From assembly GCF_025717065.2 (NCBI RefSeq), contig NZ_JAOVZO020000017.1, positions 434,001 to 498,000 of the forward strand: DNA of 64,000 nt, given 5' to 3'. Origin of the DNA: Tahibacter soli (GTDB taxonomy: Bacteria; Pseudomonadota; Gammaproteobacteria; Xanthomonadales; Rhodanobacteraceae). Positions 1 to 10,926 of this stretch are shown piece after piece (within the stretch, counting starts at the first letter, position 1; each line of letters opens with the position of its first letter). The translations under genes were made by a program, and so were the position numbers. The notes beneath the pieces were generated by a model. The model worked only from the letters and a program-made list of their open reading frames with translations. It was not told where the DNA came from and did not search any database.

Positions 1-132
1 CTGCTGCTGAACTTCCAGCGTGATTTCGGTGCCGTCGACTTTGAGTGCGTCGTACACCTTCGGTACCTGGTCGCGCGGGTATTCGACGTCGACCACGGCG
101 CCGATGATCTGAACAACTTTGCCCTGGCTCAT
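1..132 (-). CDS. atpD: ATP synthase F1 subunit beta, N-terminal fragment
   Basis: The first 44 codons of the catalytic beta subunit; the rest lies beyond the left window edge. The translation begins [20 protein letters not shown] and continues to a VYDAL...LEVQQ stretch, the conserved N-terminal beta-barrel of F1-beta. It is the last visible gene of the atp operon, 87 bp after atpG on the same strand. GAGG lies just upstream of the ATG in the reading direction. No catalytic motif falls inside the window, so the call rests on the N-terminus and on operon order. Confidence 0.95.
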   Translation of the reverse strand, partial: MSQGKVVQIIGAVVDVEYPRDQVPKVYDALKVDGTEITLEVQQQ

Positions 133-161
133 GATGGTTTCCTCAAGAATCGTAATCTTTG

Positions 162-188
162 CGTCATTCCCGCGCGTGCAGGAATCCA
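162..188. repeat. ATTCCCGC-type extragenic palindrome in the atpG-atpD gap
   Basis: An imperfect palindrome CGTCATTCCCGCG...GGAATCCA. It matches the widespread proteobacterial extragenic repeat that normally reads GTCATTCCCGC, a short loop, then GCGGGAATCCA; here the right arm has diverged (GCAGGAATCC). It lies within the 87-bp gap between atpG and atpD. The family assignment is from memory of the consensus. Confidence 0.6.
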
Positions 189-219
189 ATAATTGCGTTT
201 TTCCGAAAGTCGCGCGCGA

Positions 220-1083
220 TCAGACCGCCGCCGCGCCGCCGACGATTTCGGAGATTTCCTGCGTGATCGCCGCCTGGCGCGCCTTGTTGTAGATCAGCGA
301 CAGCGTTTCGATCGCCTTGGTGGCGTTGTCGCTGGCCGACTTCATGGCGACCATGCGCGCCGCGTGCTCGCTCGCGAGGTTTTCGAGCGTGGCCTGGTAG
401 ACCAGCGACTCGATGTAGCGCGTCAGCACGTGGTCGAGCACCGTTTCGGGGCTCGGCTCGTAGATGTAGTCCCAGTCGTGCGTCGTCGACAGATCCTGCG
501 ACGGCGGCAGCGGCAGCAGCACGTCGATCGTCGGCTTCTGCGTCATCGTGTTGACGAAGTCGCTGTAGCCGAGCTTGAGCTGGTCGATGCGGCCTTCGGT
601 GTACGCGTCGAGCATCACCTTGATCACGCCGACGAGCGCGGCGACCTGCGGCTTTTCGCCGAGGTGCGTCGCGGTGCCGACGAGGTTGACCTTCAGGCGC
701 TTGAAGAACGCCGAGGCCTTGCTGCCGATCGCGACGACGTCGATTTCGACGCCCCGTTCCTGCCATTCGCGGATTTCGCCGAGCAGGCGGCGGAACAGGT
801 TCGAGTTGAGGCCGCCGCACAGGCCGCGGTCGGTCGACACGACGATGTAGCCGACGCGCTTGACGTCCTTGCGCGCGACGAGGAACGGATGCTTGTACTC
901 GGTGTTGGCCTTGGCGATATGGCCGATCACCTGGCGCATCAGACGCGCGTACGGACGCGACGCCTTCATCAGATCCTGCGCTTTGCGGATCTTCGAAGCC
1001 GAGACCATTTCGAGCGCGCGCGTCACCTTGCGGGTGTTCTGCACGCTCTTGATCTTGGTTTTGATTTCTCTGCCGCCAGCCAT
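220..1083 (-). CDS. atpG: ATP synthase F1 subunit gamma
   Basis: Central rotor shaft of F1, which couples proton-driven c-ring rotation to catalysis in the alpha3-beta3 head. The 287-residue product begins [20 protein letters not shown], the strongly conserved N-terminal helix. It contains [10 protein letters not shown] and ends with the conserved helix in which NATKAI and [16 protein letters not shown]-type residues are visible. Length is normal for the family. A longer in-frame start at 1242 was rejected because it would translate the hairpin repeat between atpA and atpG and lacks family similarity. It follows atpA by 171 bp, an unusually long gap filled by a repeat. Confidence 0.97.
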   Translation of the reverse strand: MAGGREIKTKIKSVQNTRKVTRALEMVSASKIRKAQDLMKASRPYARLMRQVIGHIAKANTEYKHPFLVARKDVKRVGYIVVSTDRGLCGGLNSNLFRRLLGEIREWQERGVEIDVVAIGSKASAFFKRLKVNLVGTATHLGEKPQVAALVGVIKVMLDAYTEGRIDQLKLGYSDFVNTMTQKPTIDVLLPLPPSQDLSTTHDWDYIYEPSPETVLDHVLTRYIESLVYQATLENLASEHAARMVAMKSASDNATKAIETLSLIYNKARQAAITQEISEIVGGAAAV

Positions 1084-1102
1084 GTCTTCGTTCTCTCTGT
1101 AG

Positions 1103-1208
1103 TTGAAAAAAGGACTTCGTGTCCTTTTTTCAATCGAGCGACGCAAGCGGAGCTTGCGTACCCCCTCCGAAACGCATCCGCGTTTCGTGCGATCCATCCC
1201 TGGATCGC
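1103..1208. repeat. Four-hairpin extragenic repeat, copy 1 (atpA-atpG gap)
   Basis: Four consecutive perfect hairpins: 1103-1115/1121-1133 (13-bp stem TTGAAAAAAGGAC), 1141-1148/1152-1159 (ACGCAAGC), 1168-1175/1180-1187 (CGAAACGC) and 1202-1208 pairing with 1089+100, i.e. 1189-1195 (GCGATCC). The same four hairpins occur in the same order, on the opposite strand, at 11515-11629 with compensatory base changes. Read with the atp operon, the first stem is an A-tract, a GGAC stem and a T-tract, so it resembles a bidirectional terminator inside the operon. Any effect on atpG/atpD expression is inference. Confidence 0.85.
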
Positions 1209-1254
1209 AAGCGATCTTCGATCGACCGCCGGGGCGTCTCAATTGAGCCGGGTG

Positions 1255-2802
<1,548 letters not shown>

Positions 2803-2821
2803 GGGTTTTCTCGGGTATCTG

Positions 2822-2909
2822 TGTAGGGCGGGAGGTGTTCCCGCCGTTCCTGGCGAGCCTGGGCGCGCCGTACCGGTTTGTTCAACAGCGGGTCGAAACC
2901 CGCCCTACA
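2822..2909. repeat. REP-like inverted pair in the atpH-atpA gap
   Basis: TGTAGGGCGGG at 2822-2832 is inverted exactly as CCCGCCCTACA at 2899-2909. Each arm also folds alone: GGCGGGAGGTGTTCCCGCC on the left and GCGGGTCGAAACCCGC on the right. The layout of two head-to-head REP units about 66 bp apart resembles a BIME. The TGTAGGGCGGGTTTCGACCCGC unit is, as I recall, frequent between genes in Xanthomonadales. It fills most of the 108-bp gap between atpH and atpA. Confidence 0.8.
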
Positions 2910-2910
2910 T

Positions 2911-3444
2911 TCAATGCGTAAGCGATTGCGCGAGGCGTTCGAGACGACCGCGGACCGAACCGTCGATGACGACGTCGCCGGCGTCGATGATCGCGCCGCC
3001 GATGACCGATTCGTCGATCACGCTTTCGAGTTCGATCTTGCGGCCGAAGCGGCGCGACAGCGCGCTCGAGAGCGCGTCGGCCTGGGCGCCGTCGACCGGC
3101 ACCGCGGCGCGTACGCGCACCTTGAGCACGCCCTCGGTCGCACGCTTGAGCTCGTCGAAGCCCTGGGCGATGTCGGCCAGAATCGACAGGCGGCGGTTGG
3201 CCGCGAGCGTCGAGACGAAATTGCCGAACGCGCTGCCGGTGTTCTCGCCCTTGGGCAGGAACAGTCCGATCAGCGCGTCGCTGCCGAGCTTGGGATTGCC
3301 GATCAGCGCTTGTACCTGCGGATCGCGCGCGACGGCGGCGGCGAAGTCGAGCTTGGTCGACCATTCCGCGAGCGCCTTCGACTCGCTGGCGAGATCGAAC
3401 GCGGCGCGGGCGTAGGGACGGGCGAGGCTCTGCGTGCTGCTCAT
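2911..3444 (-). CDS. atpH: ATP synthase F1 subunit delta
   Basis: Peripheral-stalk subunit linking the b dimer to the top of the F1 head. The 177-residue product begins MSSTQSLARPYARAAFDLA, the typical OSCP/delta N-terminus. The C-terminal end carries the GGAIIDAGDVVIDGSVRGRL segment (positions about 145-165) seen in OSCP proteins, which end in a short helix. It follows atpF by 3 bp, so the two are probably translationally coupled. Confidence 0.96.
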   Translation of the reverse strand: MSSTQSLARPYARAAFDLASESKALAEWSTKLDFAAAVARDPQVQALIGNPKLGSDALIGLFLPKGENTGSAFGNFVSTLAANRRLSILADIAQGFDELKRATEGVLKVRVRAAVPVDGAQADALSSALSRRFGRKIELESVIDESVIGGAIIDAGDVVIDGSVRGRLERLAQSLTH

Positions 3445-3447
3445 CGA

Positions 3448-3918
3448 TCAGATCTCTTTGGCGAGCGCGTCGAGCAGGTCGCGGTGGCGGGCCTGGTCGA
3501 TTTCACGCTTGAGAATCTTCTCGGCGCCGGACACGGCGAGCGCGGCGACCTGCTGGCGCAGCACTTCCTTGGCCTGGTGCGAGAGCGATTCGATTTCGGC
3601 CTGGGCGGCGGCCTTCTGGCGCGCGCCTTCGGCGATCGCGTCGGTCTTGGCCTTGTCGACGATCTGGTTGTACTGCTGGTTGGCACGATCGACGATCTGC
3701 GTCGCTTCCTCGCGCGCCTTGCGGATTTCGTCCGCGACGCGGGCGTCGGCGTCCTTCAATTCCTGACGTGCGCGTTCGGCGGCGGCGAGGCCGTCGGCGA
3801 TTTTCTTCTGACGTTCTTCGATGGCGGCCATGAGCGGCGGCCAGATGAACTTCATGGTGAACCAGATCAGGATCGCGAACGAGATCGCCTGACCCAGCAA
3901 AGTCGCATTGACGTTCAT
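3448..3918 (-). CDS. atpF: ATP synthase Fo subunit b
   Basis: Peripheral stalk of the synthase. The 156-residue product has one N-terminal membrane helix (about residues 5-26, ending in [10 protein letters not shown]) followed by a long charged coiled coil rich in Ala, Glu, Lys and Arg, with no other domain. The start [10 protein letters not shown] is typical for proteobacterial b subunits. It lies between atpE, 104 bp upstream, and atpH, 3 bp downstream. Confidence 0.97.
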   Translation of the reverse strand: MNVNATLLGQAISFAILIWFTMKFIWPPLMAAIEERQKKIADGLAAAERARQELKDADARVADEIRKAREEATQIVDRANQQYNQIVDKAKTDAIAEGARQKAAAQAEIESLSHQAKEVLRQQVAALAVSGAEKILKREIDQARHRDLLDALAKEI

Positions 3919-3987
3919 TGCGACGACTCCATCTTCAATGCGCTGCGAAAACCGGAGCGCGCACGTCGGCGCGCGCCGGAACCTTTA

Positions 3988-4010
3988 GCGCCGCGGACGA
4001 GCCGCGGCGC
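3988..4010 (-). other. Intercistronic hairpin between atpE and atpF
   Basis: Perfect 9-bp stem GCGCCGCGG (3988-3996) with CCGCGGCGC (4002-4010) and a 5-nt loop. A second GC-rich inverted repeat (CCGG...GCGCGC...CCGG) lies at about 3952-3979. There is no T-run, so it is not an obvious terminator. Structured RNA downstream of the c-subunit gene could favour higher atpE output, as c is needed in about ten copies; that role is inferred. Confidence 0.55.
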
Positions 4011-4022
4011 GAGTCCTGCCGC

Positions 4023-4307
<285 letters not shown>

Positions 4308-4361
4308 CTAAAGATCTGAAAGGTCAGGTTGTACGAATGGGGGCGTTACGCAGCAGCGACT

Positions 4362-5577
<1,216 letters not shown>

Positions 5578-5646
5578 TCGGATTCATGCCTTGGCGGTTG
5601 CCGGTCGGCCATGAAGGATGCGCAAACCGGTCAATAAAGCCGCGAA

Positions 5647-5676
5647 AGTATATCAGCGGGCTTTGACGCGTCGCAA
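5647..5676 (-). promoter_or_regulatory. Candidate sigma70 promoter of the atp operon
   Basis: On the minus strand, TTGCGA (5671-5676) is followed after 18 bp by TATACT (5647-5652), preceded by TGA. It lies about 70 bp before the atpI start, in the only sizeable gap upstream of the operon. No second promoter of similar quality was noticed inside the operon. Confidence 0.6.
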
Positions 5677-5802
5677 CCAAAACGCCGGTCGCGCGACGGA
5701 TTTGGCAGTTTGCATCGTTCGGTCTGGCAGGGTGGTACCGCATGATCGACGCCAAGTATGACGCCGGCCGTGCCGGCCGCAATTACCTGCGGGGTAAGGC
5801 TT

Positions 5803-6729
5803 CTACGGCGCGGTCGCGAAACGGCAGACGAACGACCAGATCTGCGCCGCGTGGGCGGGCGTGTAGTCGTGTCCGCCGGAAAACGTGACGTAGCTGAGCG
5901 TGTCGCCGGGCACCCAGCCGGCGTTCTGCAGGCGGCCGATGTCGAGGTCTGCGTCGTACGGCGGGGCGCCCATCGGGTCGGTATCGCCCAGGTGCAGGTC
6001 GAACGGCGGCTTGCGCGGCTGCGCGGCGAGCAGGTTCGCGCAGCCCGTTTCGGTGAGTCCCTTGCATGCCGCGCCGAACAGGCGGCCGGCGCTCGCGGCG
6101 TAGGCGGCGACGTGGTTCCGATCGAGGTTCGGCGCCTCGCCGTTCATGACGAGATCGTGCGCGACGTGGCCGCCGGCCGAGAATCCCCACAGATAGATGC
6201 GGGCGCGATCGACGTTGTACTGCGCGGCGACGTCGTCGAGCACGCTCGCGATGTAGCCGTAGTCGTAGGTCGACGACCCGACCGGTTCGACCCACGAGCC
6301 GTTCGAACCGTTGGCGACCGGCGCGACGACGATCGCGCCGTACAGATAGCCGATGTCCTGCCAGCTGCCGCGCGCGCGCAGCGCTTCCTGGTCGGCCCAG
6401 AACGCCGAGCCCGCCGCGCCGTGCAGCACGACGATCACCGGCCATGCGCGCGCCGGCGTGTAGCGCGGCGGAATGTACAGGTGCGCCGCCTGCGAACCGG
6501 TGCCGACGTCGGGAATCGTGTAGTACAGCGACACGCTGCCGGGTCCGGCGCCGCCGCTGCCGTTGCTCGGCGCCGTCGGTATCGCCTCGCCGGTGTCGAA
6601 GCCGCTGCGCAGGATACGGTCGGCGAGCGTGTCGCACGCCCACGGCGCGAGGCGCACGGTCGTCGCCGCGTGCGCCTGCGCGGCGCTGACGGCGAGCGCG
6701 GCGGCGGCGAGCAGGCGGCGAAGGTTCAT
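5803..6729 (-). CDS. Secreted feruloyl/acetyl esterase-like alpha/beta hydrolase (CE1/PHB-depolymerase type)
   Basis: A 308-residue protein with a signal peptide (MNLRRLLAAAALAVSAAQAHA). The hydrolase fold shows the oxyanion strand PVIVVLHGAAGSA, the nucleophile elbow LWGFSAGGHVAHD (catalytic Ser) and a late GGHDYTP that supplies the catalytic His. This pattern fits secreted esterases that act on plant polysaccharide decorations or polyesters; the substrate cannot be read. Near the mature N-terminus it carries RILRSGFDTGE, similar to IFANGFEGG in the upstream secreted protein. The ATG at 6729 is chosen because the signal peptide begins there. It lies 95 bp downstream of that gene. Confidence 0.8.
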   Translation of the reverse strand: MNLRRLLAAAALAVSAAQAHAATTVRLAPWACDTLADRILRSGFDTGEAIPTAPSNGSGGAGPGSVSLYYTIPDVGTGSQAAHLYIPPRYTPARAWPVIVVLHGAAGSAFWADQEALRARGSWQDIGYLYGAIVVAPVANGSNGSWVEPVGSSTYDYGYIASVLDDVAAQYNVDRARIYLWGFSAGGHVAHDLVMNGEAPNLDRNHVAAYAASAGRLFGAACKGLTETGCANLLAAQPRKPPFDLHLGDTDPMGAPPYDADLDIGRLQNAGWVPGDTLSYVTFSGGHDYTPAHAAQIWSFVCRFATAP

Positions 6730-6824
6730 CGATGTTCCGGCGGTGACGACGCCGCCACGATAGCGGCGGCGCCGTCGCCGCGTCGAGACGCACTCGTCGC
6801 GGCGACTGCGATGCGGTCGACGGT

Positions 6825-8864
6825 TTACGGCGTCACGGCTAGCGTGTGCGCGCCGTTCCACGTGCGGTTGATCGTCAGCCACAGGCGCGAGCGCGCGGCG
6901 TCCAGCGTCGCGAAATAGTCGGCGTCGGCGGTCAGCGCGACGCCGTCGATGCGCACGTTCGCCGGCAGCGCGCCGGTGTAGCCGTTGAGCACGAAGATCG
7001 GCCGGTCGAGCGCGGTCGCGGTCAGCGTGAGCGTCGCAGCGTTCGCCGCCGCGTCGGCTTCCCACGTGCCGTAGACGCGGTTGTAGCCGGCCGGCTGGTA
7101 CGGCAGCGTGTCGACGCGGTTGACGCCGGCCGGACCCGAGGTGCGTACCGCGCCGACGCTCGCGGTCAGCGTGGCCGTCATCGTCGCTTCGACCTGCGTC
7201 ACCGCGTTCGCCGTCGGCGTGCGCGAATGGCGGTCGAGCACGACGTAGGTGCTGTAGCTCTGGCGCGGCCAACCCGCGCGGTTCGCGCCGAAGCCGTGTT
7301 CGGGATAGCTCGTCGCGCCCAGGAAGCCGAAGTTCGTGCCCCAGGCGAGGCGCTTGGAGTCGGTCGGCGTCGTCGCGTTCGCGAACGAGTAGGCGATGGC
7401 CTGGTACGGCCAGTTGTAGTCGCACGGCATGAGGTACGCCGGATTCGTGCACGCGTTGCCGGCCGCCGACGTCGTGTTCCAGCGTGTCGTGCCCCAGTAG
7501 CCGCCGGCGTCCTGCTGCGTGTAGTTCTGCGTCAGCACGACGCCCATCTCCGCGTCGACGTTTTGCGTCCACAGGTATACATAAGGAATCGTGTTCGGCA
7601 CGTTCCACGTCCACGGGCTTTGCAGCGTGACCGGTCCCGCGCTCGTCGTGACGAACTTGTAGCGGTCGCCCCAGCCGACGCCCTTGACCGTGTCGGGATT
7701 CGCCGCGTCGCCGTCGAACGCGAGATCGCCGTAGGGCGCGCGGCTGTCGGCGCTGATCCGGTCGGGCGGCGCAGCCGACAGGTCGTAGCTGACCGACCAC
7801 AGCGGATGGTCGCGTCCTGTCGCGACGAGCCATTCGACCGTCACCGGCATCTGGAACGTCGTCGCGGTGCCGGCGACGCACTGGTTCTGCGCGTTGTAGG
7901 TGCAGTAGTAGCGCGGATAGTTCTGCGTATAGCGCAGGATCGCGTGGTGACGGCCTTCGAGCGCGCGCGTCCACGTGCCGGCGTAGAAGTGGCCGAGCGG
8001 AGAGTCGTCCTGGCCGAGCATCGCCGCGGGCGTGGGGTCTTCCAGGTGCGACACGACATAGCCGAATCCGCCGAACCCGCCGGTCGTCGCATTGACCGTG
8101 CGCGTGCCGGCCGGCGTCTGGTACGCGTAGCGCCGCAGCTCGCCGCCGCGCGTGCCGCCGGGGCCGTTCTGGTCGTTGTGCGCGAGCACGACCGAACGCG
8201 GCTGGTTGTCGCGGTCGCGCCAGGTCCAGCGCTCGGACAGCATCGTGTCGACCGTCACGTCGCGTTCGATCACGATCGCCGTCGCAGGCGCGCCGCCGCC
8301 TTCGAAGCCGTTCGCGAAGATCGCGTCGGGTACGCTCGGGCGGTCGACGAGGGCGATGTCGTCAAAGTATACATTGGGCTGGGCCGCGTCGTTCTGGTCC
8401 TGGAAGTACAGCTGGTTGAACGTGCCGCTGAACGCGAGCGGGCCGGCGTCGAACGACGCTTCGACGAGCGTCCATGCGCCGGCGGGAATTGGCGCGCCGT
8501 GCAACTGCGCGACGGTCGCGGTCGCCAGTTCCACCGGCGGCGAACCGCCCGCGAGCGCGAGCTTGAGATTCTGGCCGCCGGCGCTGCCGCCGTGCACCCA
8601 GAAGCGCAGTGCGCGGTACGTCGCACTCGAGATGCCGCCCGCCGGCGTGCACCACGACAGGCCTTCGAACTGTGCCGGCGTGAAGCGGATCGCCTTCGCG
8701 CCGGTGTGCACGATCGTCGCTTCGTTGAAGTCGACGGTATCGCTCCAGGTGCAGTTCTGGTCGAAGCCGTTGGCGCTGGCGTCGGCGTAGACGACGAGGT
8801 CGGCGCCGTCCGCGGTGCATGCGACGAGCGACAGGAGGACGAAAACGATGCGCAGCAGCGGCAT
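6825..8864 (-). CDS. Large secreted protein of unknown function with an N-terminal carbohydrate-binding-like domain
   Basis: A 679-residue product with a signal peptide (MPLLRIVFVLLSLVACTADGA) and GGAG 6 bp before the ATG. Residues about 22-180 form a beta-rich region (SYR-type and FDDI-like strands, LYFQDQND, VYFDDIALVD) resembling carbohydrate-binding modules of secreted glycosidases. A PDAIFANGFEGGG linker at about 185-197 separates it from a large, Tyr/Trp/Asn-rich beta domain (about 200-560) and an Ig-like C-terminal region (about 585-679). I do not recognise the central domain and see no clear catalytic motif. Association with the esterase downstream suggests a role in polymer binding or breakdown. 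Confidence 0.65.
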   Translation of the reverse strand: MPLLRIVFVLLSLVACTADGADLVVYADASANGFDQNCTWSDTVDFNEATIVHTGAKAIRFTPAQFEGLSWCTPAGGISSATYRALRFWVHGGSAGGQNLKLALAGGSPPVELATATVAQLHGAPIPAGAWTLVEASFDAGPLAFSGTFNQLYFQDQNDAAQPNVYFDDIALVDRPSVPDAIFANGFEGGGAPATAIVIERDVTVDTMLSERWTWRDRDNQPRSVVLAHNDQNGPGGTRGGELRRYAYQTPAGTRTVNATTGGFGGFGYVVSHLEDPTPAAMLGQDDSPLGHFYAGTWTRALEGRHHAILRYTQNYPRYYCTYNAQNQCVAGTATTFQMPVTVEWLVATGRDHPLWSVSYDLSAAPPDRISADSRAPYGDLAFDGDAANPDTVKGVGWGDRYKFVTTSAGPVTLQSPWTWNVPNTIPYVYLWTQNVDAEMGVVLTQNYTQQDAGGYWGTTRWNTTSAAGNACTNPAYLMPCDYNWPYQAIAYSFANATTPTDSKRLAWGTNFGFLGATSYPEHGFGANRAGWPRQSYSTYVVLDRHSRTPTANAVTQVEATMTATLTASVGAVRTSGPAGVNRVDTLPYQPAGYNRVYGTWEADAAANAATLTLTATALDRPIFVLNGYTGALPANVRIDGVALTADADYFATLDAARSRLWLTINRTWNGAHTLAVTP

Positions 8865-8992
8865 GGCGATCTCCGAAAGGCCTATAGAGCGTATGTGAGT
8901 TTCGAGGCGCGCGTATCGCAGCGGATCACGCAGACCTCGCGACGCAGTACGCGGTTTCGCATCGCCGGCCGACATCGTGTCGGTGTCGGCGG

Positions 8993-9022
8993 TTGCCGCC
9001 CGGATTGACCGCTCGGCATAAT
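8993..9022 (+). promoter_or_regulatory. Candidate promoter of the FHA/STAS cassette
   Basis: TTGCCG (8993-8998), 18-bp spacer, CATAAT (9017-9022), ending 35 bp before the ATG at 9058. It would serve the three plus-strand genes that follow. Confidence 0.45.
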
Positions 9023-9057
9023 CGGATGCGCATCGGCCGCGGACGAAAAGCACTCGG

Positions 9058-9879
9058 ATGAGCAGGACGAACGACCTCTACATCGAAGTTCCGGCCGGGC
9101 AGGCGCTGTTTCGCGAAGGCGACGCGGGCGCCGAAATGTTCATCATCGAGTCCGGCACGATCGCGATCGTGCGCGAGGCGCGCGGCGGCGAACCCGTCGC
9201 GGTGCTCGAAGCCGGCGACTTCCTCGGCGAGATGGCCATCCTCGAAGACCAGCCGCGCTTCGCCTCGGCGATCGCGCGCACCGACGCGCGCCTCCTGCGC
9301 ATCGAGCGCGCGGCGTTTGCCGACCTGTTGCGGCAAAATGTGGAAATTGCGGTGCGCATCATGCGCAAGCTCGCCGCGCGCCAGCGCCGCGCCGAACAGC
9401 GCGCGACCGAGCTGCAGACGCTCGTCGACCGCTACGCGAAGGCGCAGTCGGCGGCGCCCGCCGCGGCACCGGCGGCAGCGCCGGCACCGGTCGCCGCGCC
9501 GGCGCCCGCCGCGCCGGCGCCGAAGCCCGCCGCGCCGACGCCCGCGGCTGCGACGCCGCTCGTACTCGTGCACACGGCGAGCGGACAGCGCTTCACGCTC
9601 GATCCGGCGCGCGCCGAATTCCTGGTCGGACGTACCGATCCGGTCACCGGCATCACGCCGGAGATCAATCTCGGACCGCTGGATGCGTCACGCAGCCTTT
9701 CGCGCCGGCATGCGAAGCTCCTGAGCGAAGGCGGGCTGTATTTTCTGCGCGAGGAGGTCGGTACCGCGAACGGCACGTTCGTCAACGGCCAGCGCATCGC
9801 GACCGGTACGACCGTACCGCTCAAACCCGGCGACCGTCTGCGTTTCGGCACGGTCGAGATCGAACTCGTCGCGGCCTGA
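9058..9879 (+). CDS. Cyclic nucleotide-binding domain plus FHA domain protein
   Basis: A 273-residue cytoplasmic signalling protein. Residues about 5-105 are a cNMP-binding beta-roll whose phosphate-binding cassette reads FLGEMAILEDQPRFASA, with the GE and PR-(A/S) ligand residues kept, so nucleotide binding is plausible. A short coiled coil follows, then an Ala/Pro linker (about 132-172). Residues about 175-273 are an FHA domain with the phosphothreonine-binding set GR...SRRHA...NGTFVNG intact. There is no DNA-binding or catalytic domain. It is 20 bp upstream of a second FHA gene. I infer an adaptor coupling second messenger to Ser/Thr phosphorylation. Confidence 0.85.
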   Translation: MSRTNDLYIEVPAGQALFREGDAGAEMFIIESGTIAIVREARGGEPVAVLEAGDFLGEMAILEDQPRFASAIARTDARLLRIERAAFADLLRQNVEIAVRIMRKLAARQRRAEQRATELQTLVDRYAKAQSAAPAAAPAAAPAPVAAPAPAAPAPKPAAPTPAAATPLVLVHTASGQRFTLDPARAEFLVGRTDPVTGITPEINLGPLDASRSLSRRHAKLLSEGGLYFLREEVGTANGTFVNGQRIATGTTVPLKPGDRLRFGTVEIELVAA

Positions 9880-9899
9880 AACGCGGCTCGGAGAACGCT

Positions 9900-10919
9900 A
9901 TGACCAACGAAAGACTCGCGGCACTGGAAACGATCGACGTGACCGCGGTCGACGCGCTCAAGCTCGTCAAGGCCGAACAGGACGTGCTGTCCGAGCGCCT
10001 GGCGCAGCTCGAAGAGCGACGCGGCGGCGTCGCCGACGCGGTCTATCTGCGCGTGCGGGCCGACTACGAAACGCGCAGCCGCGCGCTCGACAACCAGGCC
10101 GCGCCGCTCAAGCAGGGCGCGCGCGAGCAGTATTCGGCGCTGCGCGCGCTGCTCGACCGCTTCGGCGCCGATCACGAATCGATCAGCCTCGACCGCCAGG
10201 AAATCGAGCTGCGCCACCAGCTCGGCGAATACGACGACTCGGAGTACAAGAGCCGCATCGCGGACCTCGAAACCGAGCTGGCCGCGCGCGCCGACGCGTT
10301 GAACCGCGCGCAGGCGCTCAAGGCGCACTTCCTCGAAGCGTTCCACTCCGAGGCCGAACTCGAGGGCGCCGCGCCGCCCGCCGCCGCGACGACGAATCCG
10401 GGCCAGACGCTGCCGCCGACCGCGCCGTACCGCACACTTGAAACCGACGCGGTCGCGTCGCCGGATCGCACGCAGGCCATTCCGGCCATCAGCGTTCCGG
10501 ACATCGCGGTGCCGCCGGTGCGCCCGCCCAGCGAAACGCAGATGATGCCGGTGCTCGACATTCCGCTGCCGCCGCGCGCTCCCGCGGCGCCGCCCGCCGC
10601 GCCGGCGATCGGTTCGACCGTCGTCATGCGCGCCGCAAGGCTCGTGCCGCAGAACGCCGAAGCCGGCAAGAACAGCACCATGCTGTCGTTGAAGCCCGTC
10701 GGTATCGGTGCCGATCCCGCGAACGAACTGCGCGTCACCGGCCCCGGCGTCGAACCCAAGCATGCGCAGCTGACCGTCAGCATGGCCGGCTACACCGTCG
10801 TCGATCTGGGCACCGTGCACGGCACACGCGTCAACGCCGAAAAGGTGCGCGAACGCCTGCTGCGCGACCAGGACGTCATCCAGATCGGCGCCGCGCGCTG
10901 GGTCTTCCGCGAAGGCTGA
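9900..10919 (+). CDS. Coiled-coil protein with a C-terminal degenerate FHA domain
   Basis: A 339-residue protein. Residues about 1-150 are almost wholly charged helix (coiled coil, with LKLVKAEQDVLSERLAQLEE-type heptads). A Pro/Ala-rich disordered linker follows (about 155-245), then an FHA-like fold (about 255-339). In that domain the usual GR is VGIGADPANE and the SRRHA motif is EPKHA, so the Arg and Ser that contact phosphothreonine are missing; the GTRVN loop remains. It may therefore bind in a phospho-independent way. It overlaps nothing, with 20 and 7 bp gaps to its neighbours, so co-transcription is likely. Confidence 0.8.
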   Translation: MTNERLAALETIDVTAVDALKLVKAEQDVLSERLAQLEERRGGVADAVYLRVRADYETRSRALDNQAAPLKQGAREQYSALRALLDRFGADHESISLDRQEIELRHQLGEYDDSEYKSRIADLETELAARADALNRAQALKAHFLEAFHSEAELEGAAPPAAATTNPGQTLPPTAPYRTLETDAVASPDRTQAIPAISVPDIAVPPVRPPSETQMMPVLDIPLPPRAPAAPPAAPAIGSTVVMRAARLVPQNAEAGKNSTMLSLKPVGIGADPANELRVTGPGVEPKHAQLTVSMAGYTVVDLGTVHGTRVNAEKVRERLLRDQDVIQIGAARWVFREG

Positions 10920-10926
10920 CGCGCCG

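Noticed and set aside
9450-9560. Simple GC-rich repeat region
   Set aside because: Codes for the Ala/Pro linker between the cNMP and FHA domains.
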